Assembly: GCF_014637725.1 (NCBI RefSeq)
Contig: NZ_BMFC01000002.1
Span: forward strand, 546,186 to 610,185
Direction of reading: 5' to 3'
From: Marivita lacus
GTDB taxonomy: Bacteria > Pseudomonadota > Alphaproteobacteria > Rhodobacterales > Rhodobacteraceae
DNA length: 64,000 bases
The notes beneath the pieces were generated by a model. The model saw nothing but the letters and a program-made list of their open reading frames with translations. It searched no databases and was not told the origin of the DNA. Shown one piece after another: positions 46,052 to 54,668 of the stretch. Within the stretch, counting starts at the first letter, position 1. Each line of letters starts with the position of its first letter. Both the position numbers and the translations under genes were made by a program.

Positions 46052-46107
46052 GTGCCGGGCAGAAGCCCGGCCTACCGGTCTGGCGTAGGCCGGGCATTTG
46101 CCCGGCC
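46052..46107. repeat. REP-like inverted repeat pair after the binding-protein gene
   Basis: Two copies of a 23-24-base unit lie in opposite orientation: the reverse complement of 46052-46075 reads GTAGGCCGGGCTTCTGCCCG and continues GCAC, and 46085-46107 reads GTAGGCCGGGCATTTGCCCG and continues GCC. Each can fold by itself (CCGGGC/GCCCGG) and the two can pair with each other over about 20 bases. They sit between binding-protein and permease genes, as in other sugar ABC operons. Confidence 0.75.
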
Positions 46108-46117
46108 CTGTCCTGGC

Positions 46118-47380
46118 TTACTTGTAAACGCGCTCGCGCACCTGTTCGAGGCGGGCAAGGATGTCGTCGAGGTTGTCGGGGATCACCATGAATTCCTGAA
46201 AGCCCTGCATCGCTTCTGCCGCCATTTCCGCCGGGAAGTCGCGGTCGAAGAACTGCGCCACGCCGCCGGGGCTGTTGGAGGACAGCATCGCAAAGCCCTG
46301 TTCAAGGAACTTGTCATCGTCGATCGACGCGGACGCGTTCACCGGAAGCTGGCCAAGGTTTTCACCGTTGTTGATGATGGACTGCTCTTCCGCCGACACA
46401 ACGAAGCGCAGGAATGCGCGCGCCGCGTCCTTGTTGGTCGCATTGGACGGGATGTGGAACGTGTCGGTCGGCGCGTCTTCGGCCAGTGCGACATCCGGGT
46501 TGATCGCCGGGAACTGGTAGAAATCAAGCTGATCGTCGCTCAGCCCCGCTTCGCGCAGCGGTGCGACGGCGAAATTGCCCATGAGATAGGCAGCGGCATC
46601 GCCATTGACCATGAAGGGCAACGCCTCTTGCCAGGAGTAGTTCTGGTGGTTGTCGACATAGGCCCCCATGTCGATCAGCTCGCGCCAGTTGGCGAAGGTC
46701 TGGCGCACACGGTCGTCCGTCCACGGCACTTCGCCTGCAGCCATTTCCATATGGAAATCATAGCCATGCGTGCGCAAGTTCAGGTAGTCGAACCAGCCAC
46801 CCGCGGTCCAGAGGAACTTGGTGCCGATGGTGTAGCACTTCACGCCATTGTCCAGCAGCGTCTGGCAGTTGGATTTCATCTCGTCAAAGGTGGCGGGTTC
46901 AGTGAGGCCGAACTGGTCATAGAGGTCTTTGCGGTAATAGACGCCCCACTGGTAATAAGTATAGGGCACGCCCCACTGCTTGCCGTCGATGGTCATTGCG
47001 CTTTTGGTCGATGCCAGATTTTCGGCGATCGCAGGTTCGGCCCAGAGATCCGACACGTCCTCGAACAAACCCGCCTCGACATAGGGGCGCATCCGGTTGG
47101 CGGCGTACCATGTCGCCACGTCCGGGGCATCGGCAGTCAGGAAGTTGCGGATCTGGGTCTTGTAGGCCTCGCGGTCGATCACCGTGGTTTCGATGTTCAA
47201 ATCGGGGTGCATCTCGCCGAAGCGTTCGATCATCGCTTCCATCGTGGCGCGGGGTGCCGGGTTCGAGGTGTCGAGGAAAATCTTCAGGTCGCCGCTGAGC
47301 GAACTGTCCTGTGCAAATGCAGATGAGGCGGCAAGGGCCGCCGTCAGCGCCAGTCCTGACGCTTTCAATGTGGAACGCAT
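46118..47380 (-). CDS. Sugar-binding periplasmic protein of the galactoside operon
   Basis: A 420-residue family 1 solute-binding protein with signal peptide MRSTLKASGLALTAALAASS and cleavage near AFA|QDSS. LKIFLDTSNPAPRATMEAMIERFGEMHPDLNIETTV is the usual lobe 1 start; WGVPYTYYQWGVYYRKDLYDQFG holds the aromatic sugar-site segment. First gene of the long minus-strand operon ending with GH42. A TTTCA-N5-TGAAA palindrome lies 39 bp upstream of its start, in the region shared with the divergent iclR gene. Confidence 0.92.
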   Translation of the reverse strand: MRSTLKASGLALTAALAASSAFAQDSSLSGDLKIFLDTSNPAPRATMEAMIERFGEMHPDLNIETTVIDREAYKTQIRNFLTADAPDVATWYAANRMRPYVEAGLFEDVSDLWAEPAIAENLASTKSAMTIDGKQWGVPYTYYQWGVYYRKDLYDQFGLTEPATFDEMKSNCQTLLDNGVKCYTIGTKFLWTAGGWFDYLNLRTHGYDFHMEMAAGEVPWTDDRVRQTFANWRELIDMGAYVDNHQNYSWQEALPFMVNGDAAAYLMGNFAVAPLREAGLSDDQLDFYQFPAINPDVALAEDAPTDTFHIPSNATNKDAARAFLRFVVSAEEQSIINNGENLGQLPVNASASIDDDKFLEQGFAMLSSNSPGGVAQFFDRDFPAEMAAEAMQGFQEFMVIPDNLDDILARLEQVRERVYK

Positions 47381-47418
47381 GGTATCCTCCCTTATGCTCC
47401 CAAATCTGGTGCAAGGTT

Positions 47419-47437
47419 GGTTTCATTATTTGAAACC
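47419..47437. promoter_or_regulatory. Operator-like palindrome between binding protein and iclR
   Basis: GGTTTCA-TTATT-TGAAACC is a 7-bp perfect inverted repeat with 5-base spacer, centred in the 150-bp divergent region. KdgR and related IclR-family regulators use TGAAA/TTTCA palindromes, so this is the likely binding site of the adjacent IclR protein. Confidence 0.65.
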
Positions 47438-47530
47438 TAGTTTTGCATATTGAAATCATAACAGCGACTCGCCTATGCTTGTCAACAGCCGTCCGGGTGC
47501 TGTTGGCGGCCCAGGGAGGACATCGCAAAG

Positions 47531-48370
47531 ATGGGTGTGGTCGAACGAAACGACGGAACCGTGGGCAAGGCGCTTGCCGTGCTGGACCGGATTGCCTCTT
47601 ACGGGCGGCCCGTGCGATTTGGCGAGGTGCTGGCCGGGTCGGACATGCCAAAGGCCACGCTCTACCGTTTTGTGCAGACCCTCACCAACCAAGGCATGTT
47701 GCAGTATGACCCCGACCGGCAGACCTATGCGCCGGGCTTGCGGCTGGTGCGGCTGGCCCATGCGGCCTGGGCGCAATCCTCGCTGGCTCCGGTGGCGCGG
47801 CAACATATCGACGCGCTGAGCGCCGAGACCGGCGAGACCATCCATCTTGCACAGCTCGACCATGCGCAGGTGCTCTATGTCGACAAGCGCAACGCCCACG
47901 ACCCGGTCGAGATGTTCAGCCAGGCGGGCAAGGTCGGACCGGCCTATTGCACGGGTGTCGGCAAGGCGATGCTGGCCTTCCTGCCCGACAGCGAATTGAA
48001 GACCGCCCTCGCCCAGCAAAGCTGGCACCGTTTCACTGCCGCGACCCATGTCTCGCCCGACAGCCTGCTGCGCGACCTGGCCGAGATCCGCACCGAAGGG
48101 CTGAGTTTCGACCGCGAGGAACACGAGACCGGCATCGTCTGCGTCGCCGTGCCGATCCTGAATACACAATCCCGACCGCTGGGTGCCTTGTCGATCACGG
48201 GAACCACCCGTCGCACCGATCTCGAGACCTTGCGCGGCCTTGGCCCGAGGCTCCGGCAGGCGGCGGCGGCAATTGCACGCGATGCCGAAAGCTGGCTGTT
48301 CCCGCGCTCAACGCCGCAGCCCACCCCCTACACCAACGGAGAGATGCCCCATGTCCGGAGTGACGCTTGA
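47531..48370 (+). CDS. IclR-family transcriptional regulator
   Basis: A 279-residue IclR-type regulator: winged HTH about residues 10-70 (VGKALAVLDRIASYGRPVRFGEVLAGSDMPKATLYRFVQTLTNQG) and effector domain from about 80 (SSLAPVARQHIDALSAETGETIHLAQLD, GPAYCTGVGKAMLAFLPD, GIVCVAVPILNTQSRPLGALSITG). Likely controls the divergent galactoside operon and its own operon with the ABC ATPase, whose start overlaps this gene by 20 bp. The effector is probably a pathway sugar acid. The last residues differ from family consensus because of the overlap. Confidence 0.92.
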   Translation: MGVVERNDGTVGKALAVLDRIASYGRPVRFGEVLAGSDMPKATLYRFVQTLTNQGMLQYDPDRQTYAPGLRLVRLAHAAWAQSSLAPVARQHIDALSAETGETIHLAQLDHAQVLYVDKRNAHDPVEMFSQAGKVGPAYCTGVGKAMLAFLPDSELKTALAQQSWHRFTAATHVSPDSLLRDLAEIRTEGLSFDREEHETGIVCVAVPILNTQSRPLGALSITGTTRRTDLETLRGLGPRLRQAAAAIARDAESWLFPRSTPQPTPYTNGEMPHVRSDA

Positions 48371-49403
48371 CACTGTCATCAAACGCTATGGCAACACGCA
48401 GGTCATCCACGGGATCGATCTGGAGGTCGCGGATGGCGAGTTCTGCGTCTTTGTCGGCCCGTCCGGCTGTGGCAAGTCCACGCTTCTGCGGATGGTCGCG
48501 GGGCTGGAGCAAACCACCGAAGGCACGATCCGCATCGGTGACCGCGATGTGACGCGGCTCGATCCGTCGGACCGGGGCGTGTCGATGGTGTTCCAGACCT
48601 ACGCGCTTTACCCACACATGACGGTCGAGGAAAACATGGGGTTCGGGCTCAAGATGACAGGCCATCCCAAATCCGAGATCACGACCAAAGTGGCCGAGGC
48701 CAGCCGCATTCTGAAACTGGACGACTATCTCAAGCGCAAACCCAAGGCCCTGTCGGGCGGTCAGCGGCAGCGCGTCGCCATCGGGCGGGCCATCGTGCGC
48801 GGACCCGAGGTGTTCCTGTTCGACGAACCGCTGTCGAACCTCGATGCGGAATTGCGGGTCGAGATGCGGGTCGAGATCGCGCGCCTGCACAAGGAAATCG
48901 GCGCGACGATGATCTACGTGACCCATGATCAGGTCGAAGCGATGACACTTGCCGACAAGATCGTCGTGCTGCGCGCGGGTCGCATCGAACAGGTCGGTGC
49001 ACCGATGGAACTCTACCGCGACCCCGACAATCGGTTCGTGGCAGGGTTCATTGGGTCACCCTCGATGAATTTCCTGCGCGGCAGGGTCAAGGGCAGCGAA
49101 GTGGTGTCGAACGGGCTGGCCCGACCGGTGCCGAAGACGGGTGCGGCGCAAGACGGTCAGGACGTGCTGATCGGTCTGCGGCCCGAACATCTGACGGTGA
49201 AACCGGGCGCGTCCCACCGCGTCGAACTGACCGAAAGCCTGGGCGGCGTGTCCTATGTTCACCTGATCGGGCCGGATGGTGAAAAGATCATCGTGGAGGA
49301 ACGCGGCGATCATCGGTCCGCACTGGGTGATCAGGTCGATCTGGGCGTCGATCCGGCGCATCTGTACCTGTTTGATGCGAAATCGGAACTGCGCTTGCGG
49401 TGA
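48351..49403 (+). CDS. Sugar ABC transporter ATPase (MalK type)
   Basis: A 350-residue ATPase of the UgpC/MalK group: Walker A GPSGCGKSTLLRM, Q-loop VFQTYALYPHMTV, signature LSGGQRQRVAIGRAIV, Walker B VFLFDEPLSNLDA, H-loop YVTHDQVEA, and a C-terminal OB regulatory domain (IGLRPEHLTVKPG). It is the missing ATPase of the divergent minus-strand importer (binding protein plus two permeases). ATG 48351 follows GGAGAG and lies inside the last codons of iclR; other upstream in-frame starts lie deeper in iclR and are not used. Confidence 0.93.
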   Translation: MSGVTLDTVIKRYGNTQVIHGIDLEVADGEFCVFVGPSGCGKSTLLRMVAGLEQTTEGTIRIGDRDVTRLDPSDRGVSMVFQTYALYPHMTVEENMGFGLKMTGHPKSEITTKVAEASRILKLDDYLKRKPKALSGGQRQRVAIGRAIVRGPEVFLFDEPLSNLDAELRVEMRVEIARLHKEIGATMIYVTHDQVEAMTLADKIVVLRAGRIEQVGAPMELYRDPDNRFVAGFIGSPSMNFLRGRVKGSEVVSNGLARPVPKTGAAQDGQDVLIGLRPEHLTVKPGASHRVELTESLGGVSYVHLIGPDGEKIIVEERGDHRSALGDQVDLGVDPAHLYLFDAKSELRLR

Positions 49404-49529
49404 CCCGAGCGGCAAAACCGCGTGACCCCGATAATCGAAAGACAGGTTAGCCCACCCATTAGACAGATATTTTCCTCTCCGATTTCAACTATTTCCTGTT
49501 CGGAACCCGTAGGCACCAGAGGAAAGTAG

Positions 49530-50375
49530 ATGTTGGCGAAAAAACCCATTTCTGCAGAGGAAACGACGTTCGAAGCCGCCCCGCTTCCGGCGAATGAAGC
49601 GGCCCGCAATGCACGGGTGCAGCGCACTGGCGTGATGGATGTGCACCAGGAAGACCGCTACCGCATTTACGTGGACATGGCGCAGCTCATCACCGGGTGC
49701 CCGGTCGCCTATACCGGTCTGCTGGACGATGATCGGCAGTTCTTCATTGCCAAGGATTTCGGAGGTTTGCTCGAGGCTGACGAGGTGCCGCGACACCTGA
49801 CGCTGTGCCAATATGCGCTTGGATCGACGCAACCGATGATCGTGCCGGATCTGCGCGAGCATCCGAAGCTGAAGCACAATCCGCTGGTCACGGACAGCCC
49901 GAACTGGGTGTTCTGGGGCGCCTATCCGCTGGTCACGCAGGACGGTCTGGTTCTGGGCACCCTGTGCACGGTGGATTACAAACCGCGCGAAATGGAGGCG
50001 GTGCAGGTGCAACGCATGCAGGCACTGGCCAACAACCTGACGCTGTTGATCATGCTGCAGATGGAAGAGCGGGACGCGATCACGGAACGCATGGCAAAAC
50101 TTGCGGGGTATTTCCACCGCACCCATCCCGACATGCGCCCTGCGGAAATCGAGAGTTTCCTCAACCTGTGCTGCGGTCAGCCGGTGAATGTGGGTCATCT
50201 GGACCGTCTGATACAATGGGGAATCGCGACAGGGAACGGAACAGCGCCGGACCTGACAGCAAAGGGACGCGAAATTCAGGCGGAACAGGGGCTCCATGCC
50301 GCAACGTTCCGACGCAACGCTCTCTCACAGAAAACAGCTGTCGATATCGAAGATCTCTTTGCGATGATCGACTGA
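49530..50375 (+). CDS. GAF-domain protein
   Basis: A 281-residue soluble protein with a GAF domain at about residues 42-175 (RYRIYVDMAQLITGCPVAYTGLLDDDRQFFIAKDFGG, CQYALGSTQPMIVPDLREHPKLKHNPLV, FWGAYPLVTQDGLVLGTLCTVDYKPREM). This matches the bacterial GAF group that senses small ligands or light/redox state, but there is no output kinase or cyclase domain. The C-terminal 100 residues are helical and unrecognised. A 108-residue gene follows after 14 bp, so the two are likely co-expressed. Function unknown. Confidence 0.8.
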   Translation: MLAKKPISAEETTFEAAPLPANEAARNARVQRTGVMDVHQEDRYRIYVDMAQLITGCPVAYTGLLDDDRQFFIAKDFGGLLEADEVPRHLTLCQYALGSTQPMIVPDLREHPKLKHNPLVTDSPNWVFWGAYPLVTQDGLVLGTLCTVDYKPREMEAVQVQRMQALANNLTLLIMLQMEERDAITERMAKLAGYFHRTHPDMRPAEIESFLNLCCGQPVNVGHLDRLIQWGIATGNGTAPDLTAKGREIQAEQGLHAATFRRNALSQKTAVDIEDLFAMID

Positions 50376-50389
50376 AGGATCGCCACGAC

Positions 50390-50716
50390 ATGTATACCAA
50401 GATTTATCAAATCAAGACGAACACGCTGGCAGACGGGAAGATTGCTGCGTCCTATGTTGCAGAGGAATTGGGAGGATTGATCGCGCAATACAACATTACG
50501 GCGCTCAACATCCTCTTGTGCAAGGAAGGTGCCTTGTATGTCACTGTAAACTTTGACGAAGCTGCGGACATGAAAGTCTTTCAGACCGCGCAACTGGAGT
50601 TGTTCGAGAACCTGCGGACAAGCCTCAAATGCCATACAGCGGATTTTCAAGCGATCCCGGTGTTCAGATATGAGCGTGAAGCCACCAATGCCACATTGGA
50701 AAGCCTCGCGTCCTGA
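50390..50716 (+). CDS. Hypothetical protein paired with GAF protein (108 aa)
   Basis: I do not recognise this family. The product (MYTKIYQIKTNTLADGKIAA, then YVAEELGGLIAQYNITALNILLCKEGALYVTVNFDE and LFENLRTSLKCHTADFQAIPVFRYE) is a small soluble alpha/beta protein without signal peptide. Start at ATG 50390, 14 bp after the GAF gene. Base composition is lower in G+C than the neighbours (many AAG/ATT/TTG codons). Co-transcription with the GAF gene suggests a joint signalling role, which is inference. Confidence 0.65.
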   Translation: MYTKIYQIKTNTLADGKIAASYVAEELGGLIAQYNITALNILLCKEGALYVTVNFDEAADMKVFQTAQLELFENLRTSLKCHTADFQAIPVFRYEREATNATLESLAS

Positions 50717-50724
50717 CATCGCTG

Positions 50725-50748
50725 TCCCGCTGGATCACTTCAGCGGGA
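50725..50748. terminator. Stem-loop between convergent genes
   Basis: TCCCGCTG-GATCACTT-CAGCGGGA is a perfect 8-bp stem with 8-base loop. It starts nine bases after the stop of the 108-residue gene and overlaps the 3' end of the convergent pagL-like gene. There is no T run on either side, so termination would be weak or Rho-assisted. Confidence 0.4.
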
Positions 50749-51256
50749 TAGACACCTTGAATTGCACGGTTTCGATGCCGGGATTCTCGTCGTAGATCCC
50801 GGCATTGGAGCGGTGGTCATAGCTCAGCGCCATCCGCCAGCCCTGCGCGGTTTCGTAGCCCAGTTCGAGACCGGATCGGAAGGCGATCGGACCGCCCAGA
50901 TCAAATCCGCCATTGTCGAAATAAAGCCCCGGCATGGCGTGCAGTTCGGCATAGGCGCCGCTGCGGCCGAAGGGCACGAGATAGGTCGCCCCGAAACCGA
51001 CCCACGCTTCGCCGTTCTCGGTGACCGACAGCCCCGCCGCTCCGCCAAAGGGTCCGCGCGTCTGGGCCAGATCGTAGCGCAGGTACAGTTCTGCCGCCGG
51101 ATCGGCCCGCCGTTCGAGCACTTCGCCGCCCGAAATCGACAGGCGCGAACGGGTCTCTCCGGTCCCGAGACAGCCCTCGTAGGTGCCGCAATGGTTGATG
51201 CCCATATCGGTCAGTCCGATAATGAAGAGCAGCGCCGCAAATGTCCCATCAGCCAT
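50735..51256 (-). CDS. PagL-like lipid A 3-O-deacylase (acyloxyacyl hydrolase family)
   Basis: A 173-residue protein with a hydrophobic N terminus and alternating beta strands (AELYLRYDLAQTRG, AWVGFGATYLVPFG, AYAELHAMPGLYF, RSGLELGYETAQGWRMALSYDH), the pattern of an eight-stranded outer-membrane barrel. The PagL catalytic triad spacing is present exactly: His148, Ser150 and Glu162 in DHRSNAGIYDENPGIE (H, S at +2, E at +14). PagL removes the 3-O acyl chain of lipid A in the outer membrane. The signal peptide is short and not ideal. It is not in an operon. Confidence 0.75.
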   Translation of the reverse strand: MADGTFAALLFIIGLTDMGINHCGTYEGCLGTGETRSRLSISGGEVLERRADPAAELYLRYDLAQTRGPFGGAAGLSVTENGEAWVGFGATYLVPFGRSGAYAELHAMPGLYFDNGGFDLGGPIAFRSGLELGYETAQGWRMALSYDHRSNAGIYDENPGIETVQFKVSIPLK

Positions 51257-51380
51257 GTCAGGATGTCCTCTTTCCGAGATCGTGCGCTCTACGGATGCGC
51301 CATCTCGGCGGGATTGTCCAGTTAGCCCGGGCCGTGATGTGAGGTCAGGCGACCGGAGCCTGAAACCCCGGTCGAGATGT

Positions 51381-53417
51381 TCAGAACGATTTGGTCAGTG
51401 ACACCTTGAACGTGCGCCCCGGTGCTTTCCGGCTGGGGGACGACAGGTGGCCGACATAATCCGCGTCAAAAACGTTCTCGATGCCGAACCGCACTTCTGT
51501 CTGGTCCAGCCATCCCTGCGCTTCCGGCTTCCATGTGGCGCGCAGGTTGTGCACCGTGCTGTCGGACAGGTCAGCGCCAAGCGCATCGCGGCGGTCGGCG
51601 GCGTGAACCATTTCCCAGCTCAGATCCAGCGTCTCGTCCCATTTCCTGCCCAGCGTCAGCTGCGCCCGGTCTGCCGGGCTGTTGCGCCAGATGGAGTCTG
51701 TACCATCAGGATTGAACTCGGTGCCCTCGCCCAGATGCCCTGCAACATCGACGTAGAATCCGCTGGCCATCCCGTAAGATGCCTCGATCTCGAAACCGCG
51801 GGATTCGACCCGGTCCAGTTCCGTCGACATGGACCCGGCGACCGTGTAGCTGGTGATGTCCCACAGCTCTGTTTCGTAGAGGTTGCCGCGTATGGTGAAC
51901 GTGTCGCCCTGCGCAAAGACATCCGAGCCAGTATATTCCGCGCCCAATTCGAATGTGTGGGATTTCTCGGAGATTCCGATGCGCCGTTGGGCGGTTTCGC
52001 TGATGCCCAGATCGTCGATGATCGGCAAGCCTACGGTATAGGCGGCGCTGCCGAAGACGGACATCCCGTCGCCGAAATCATAGGCCAGCGCAAGGCCCCC
52101 CATCAGCGCGTCCTCATCATGGGTGTTGGGCGCACCGGCAAGGTCGACCGCGCTTTCGATGCCGGAGCGCTCGTAGCGCAAGGCGGGTGTGATGGTGACG
52201 TGGCCAAGGGTCATCTCGTTCACGACGAAAACTGCAAACCGCTCATCCGTGCCACCCGGAGCGCTGGGTTGGTCGGCGCGTTCGCGGCGTTGCAATTCGA
52301 ACCCGGCCACCATGTCATGCGACACCGCCCCCGTGTCGAACAGCGCCTGGTTGTTGACCGTGAGCTTCGTGGTCTCATAGCGATGGTCCGCGTCTGCCAG
52401 ACCCAGAATGCCGCGAAACCCCGGTGTACCTTCGAGCGGGGACGAGCCGGGTATGTAATCCGAGGCGACGTCCTGATCGGCGTAGGACAGGTTTGCGCGC
52501 AGGTCGATGAGGTCGCTGACCGGGTTGAAGCGGTATTCGAGAACGGTCTGCCGTGTATCGGTCACCCGGTCGACCCGACCGAATGCATCCGCCGTGGTGA
52601 TGAATTGGTCATAGGGCACGTCCTTGTCATCGGCCACGGTCTGCGAATGGCTGAGGCTCAGCGAATGCGCCTCGTCCTGCCCGAAGGTGAATTTGCCCTT
52701 CGCAAGGAAAGACGGCGTCTCGAAGGCCGAGTTGCCGATTGTCGTGCCGTCACCGGCTTCGAGGTCATCCTGATCGCGCCATGTGTAATTCAGAAGGAAC
52801 TCGGCGCGTTCCATCGGCATCCAGGCAAGGTTCGTCGAACTGACCGTGCCGTTGCCGTTGGAGCTGAACTCGAAGGTTTGCGAGCCGCCAAAGCCCGGCA
52901 CGCCGCCGGTGAAATCCCACGCGGCCTTGGTCTCGAGCCGGACGACGCCGCCGACGATCCCCGATCCGTAGGCAAAGCTGCCGATCGTGCCACGCAGTAC
53001 CTCGACGTCGCGGTAGAGCAGCGGGTCGGTGAAGAGCTGCGTGCCGATGCGGTAGAGTTCCTCTGACCCAACGCTGGCGCCGTCGATCTGAACGGCAATC
53101 TTCTGATCCGAGCCAAAGGTCGTGTTCGCGCCGAAGCCCCGGATGTTGATGCCCGAGCCTTGCGGCGTCGTGCCGTTGACGAGGGTCACGCCGGGGACCG
53201 AGTCGATCAGTTGCGCGACGGTGCTGGCCTGACGGTCGCGGATCTCTTCTTCACCGACGACCGTGCGGGACAACGCGGTGCCGAAGCTGAGATCGCGCTT
53301 GCCGCCAGTCAGAATCAGGGTTCCCAGAAAACCGGGATCGGTGTCTTGCGCCGTGGCCGGCACGGCCAGCGACAGGCAGACAAGCGCGGTTGTGCCGCGC
53401 AGGAGGGGGGTGAGCAT
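51381..53417 (-). CDS. hmuR: TonB-dependent haem/hemin receptor
   Basis: Outer-membrane receptor of 678 residues. A signal peptide (MLTPLLRGTTALVCLSLAVP, ATAQ|D) precedes a plug domain (EEIRDRQASTVAQLIDSVPGVTLVN, GSGINIRGFGANTTFG, VEVLRGTIGSFAYGSGIVGGVVRLET) and a 22-strand barrel ending in FKVSLTKSF, with the terminal Phe typical of outer-membrane barrels. Divergent from hmuSTUV, which marks it as the haem receptor. ATG 53417 is preferred because AAGG stands nine bases before it; an ATG at 53426 adds three residues. Confidence 0.92.
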   Translation of the reverse strand: MLTPLLRGTTALVCLSLAVPATAQDTDPGFLGTLILTGGKRDLSFGTALSRTVVGEEEIRDRQASTVAQLIDSVPGVTLVNGTTPQGSGINIRGFGANTTFGSDQKIAVQIDGASVGSEELYRIGTQLFTDPLLYRDVEVLRGTIGSFAYGSGIVGGVVRLETKAAWDFTGGVPGFGGSQTFEFSSNGNGTVSSTNLAWMPMERAEFLLNYTWRDQDDLEAGDGTTIGNSAFETPSFLAKGKFTFGQDEAHSLSLSHSQTVADDKDVPYDQFITTADAFGRVDRVTDTRQTVLEYRFNPVSDLIDLRANLSYADQDVASDYIPGSSPLEGTPGFRGILGLADADHRYETTKLTVNNQALFDTGAVSHDMVAGFELQRRERADQPSAPGGTDERFAVFVVNEMTLGHVTITPALRYERSGIESAVDLAGAPNTHDEDALMGGLALAYDFGDGMSVFGSAAYTVGLPIIDDLGISETAQRRIGISEKSHTFELGAEYTGSDVFAQGDTFTIRGNLYETELWDITSYTVAGSMSTELDRVESRGFEIEASYGMASGFYVDVAGHLGEGTEFNPDGTDSIWRNSPADRAQLTLGRKWDETLDLSWEMVHAADRRDALGADLSDSTVHNLRATWKPEAQGWLDQTEVRFGIENVFDADYVGHLSSPSRKAPGRTFKVSLTKSF

Positions 53418-53483
53418 TTGCGCCATCCTTCATGTGTGTCTTGCCGTAGCTTGCGAAGGCTGGCGCGGCGGTTTGGTGATTTT

Positions 53484-53500
53484 GCGATGAACCTCATCGC
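53484..53500. promoter_or_regulatory. Inverted repeat in the hmuR-hmuS divergent region
   Basis: GCGATGA-ACC-TCATCGC is a perfect 7-bp inverted repeat 67 bp upstream of hmuR. It is the only clear dyad in the 198-bp region and a candidate iron-regulator site, but it does not match the Fur, Irr or RirA consensus I know. An A+T-rich stretch at 53520-53550 may hold the hmuS promoter. Confidence 0.45.
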
Positions 53501-53615
53501 GATGGGTTGCACCGTTACCTTTATCATACTAAAACAGTCAAGTACTTAAGGCAGCCACGCACCGTTTCCCTCCGGGCGCAGCCATCGGACATCAAAACAA
53601 ACTCCGAGGCTGCAC

Positions 53616-54668
53616 ATGACACAGCAATCCGCTGTCCCCCCCTCTGCAATCCGTGCGTATCAAGCGGAAAACCCGAAACTGCGTGCCCGCGATATCGCGA
53701 ACGCCCTGCGCATCACCGAAGCACAGCTTGTTGCTGCACGCGTCGGCCAAGGTGCCACGCGAATCGCCGCACATCCCGATCGGATCATTCCCGCCGCCGA
53801 AAGGCTGGGCGAGGTCATGGCCCTCACCCGCGTCGATGCCTGCGTTCATGAAAAGGTCGGGGCCTATGGCAATTATCATCCCGGCGAGCATGCGGCGATG
53901 ACCCTGACAAAGAATATCGACCTGCGTATCTTCCCCTCTCACTGGGTGCATGCCTTCGCGGTCGAGACCGAGGCCGAGCAGGGCCCGCGTCGCTCGTTGC
54001 AGATTTTCGATGCGGCGGGCGACGCGGTACACAAGATCCACCTGCGCGATGGCTCGAACCATAACGACTGGGCCGCAATCGTCGCCGGGCTCGCGCATGA
54101 GGATCAGTCGGATATGCAGGTCGTCGAGGATCGCAAGCCGGTCGAGACCGCCAGATCGCGTCCCGACAAGCTGGACATCCTGCGCGACGAATGGGCAAGG
54201 CTGACCGATACGCACCAGTTCCTGCGCCTGTGCTCAAAGCTGAAAATGAGCCGGCTGGGGGCCTATCGCATTGTCGGTGCGCCATTTGCCCGCGAACTGG
54301 AACCGAAGGCTGCGGATGCGATGCTTCAGGCGGTGCGCGACGCCGGGATCGAGGTGATGATCTTTGTCGGCAATCGAGGCTGCATCCAGATCCATACCGG
54401 CCCGGTCCACGAACTTAAGCCGATGGGTCCCTGGCAGAACGTGATGGACCCCGGTTTCAACCTCCATCTGCGGCTCGACAAGGTGGCCGAGGTCTGGGCG
54501 GTCGAAAAGCCCACGCAGCGCGGTGCAGCCGTGTCGGTCGAGGCGTTCGATGACGACGGCGGGCTGATCTTTCAGGTCTTCGGTGTCGGCAAGGAACGCC
54601 GGGACTCGCGCCCCGAATGGGGCAGGATCGTCGATGCCCTGCCCGCGCTGACCGAGGTTCCGGCATGA
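53616..54668 (+). CDS. hmuS: Hemin-degrading factor / haem chaperone
   Basis: A 350-residue HemS/HmuS protein made of two homologous halves (about 1-170 and 185-350), each with the HmuS fold: IRAYQAENPKLRARDIANALRITEAQL and VHEKVGAYGNYHPGEHAAM in the first, LKMSRLGAYRIVGAPFARE and GNRGCIQIHTGPVHELKPMGPWQNVMDPGFNLHL in the second. It binds haem in the cytoplasm and releases or degrades it. First gene of hmuSTUV, overlapping hmuT by four bases. Confidence 0.93.
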   Translation: MTQQSAVPPSAIRAYQAENPKLRARDIANALRITEAQLVAARVGQGATRIAAHPDRIIPAAERLGEVMALTRVDACVHEKVGAYGNYHPGEHAAMTLTKNIDLRIFPSHWVHAFAVETEAEQGPRRSLQIFDAAGDAVHKIHLRDGSNHNDWAAIVAGLAHEDQSDMQVVEDRKPVETARSRPDKLDILRDEWARLTDTHQFLRLCSKLKMSRLGAYRIVGAPFARELEPKAADAMLQAVRDAGIEVMIFVGNRGCIQIHTGPVHELKPMGPWQNVMDPGFNLHLRLDKVAEVWAVEKPTQRGAAVSVEAFDDDGGLIFQVFGVGKERRDSRPEWGRIVDALPALTEVPA

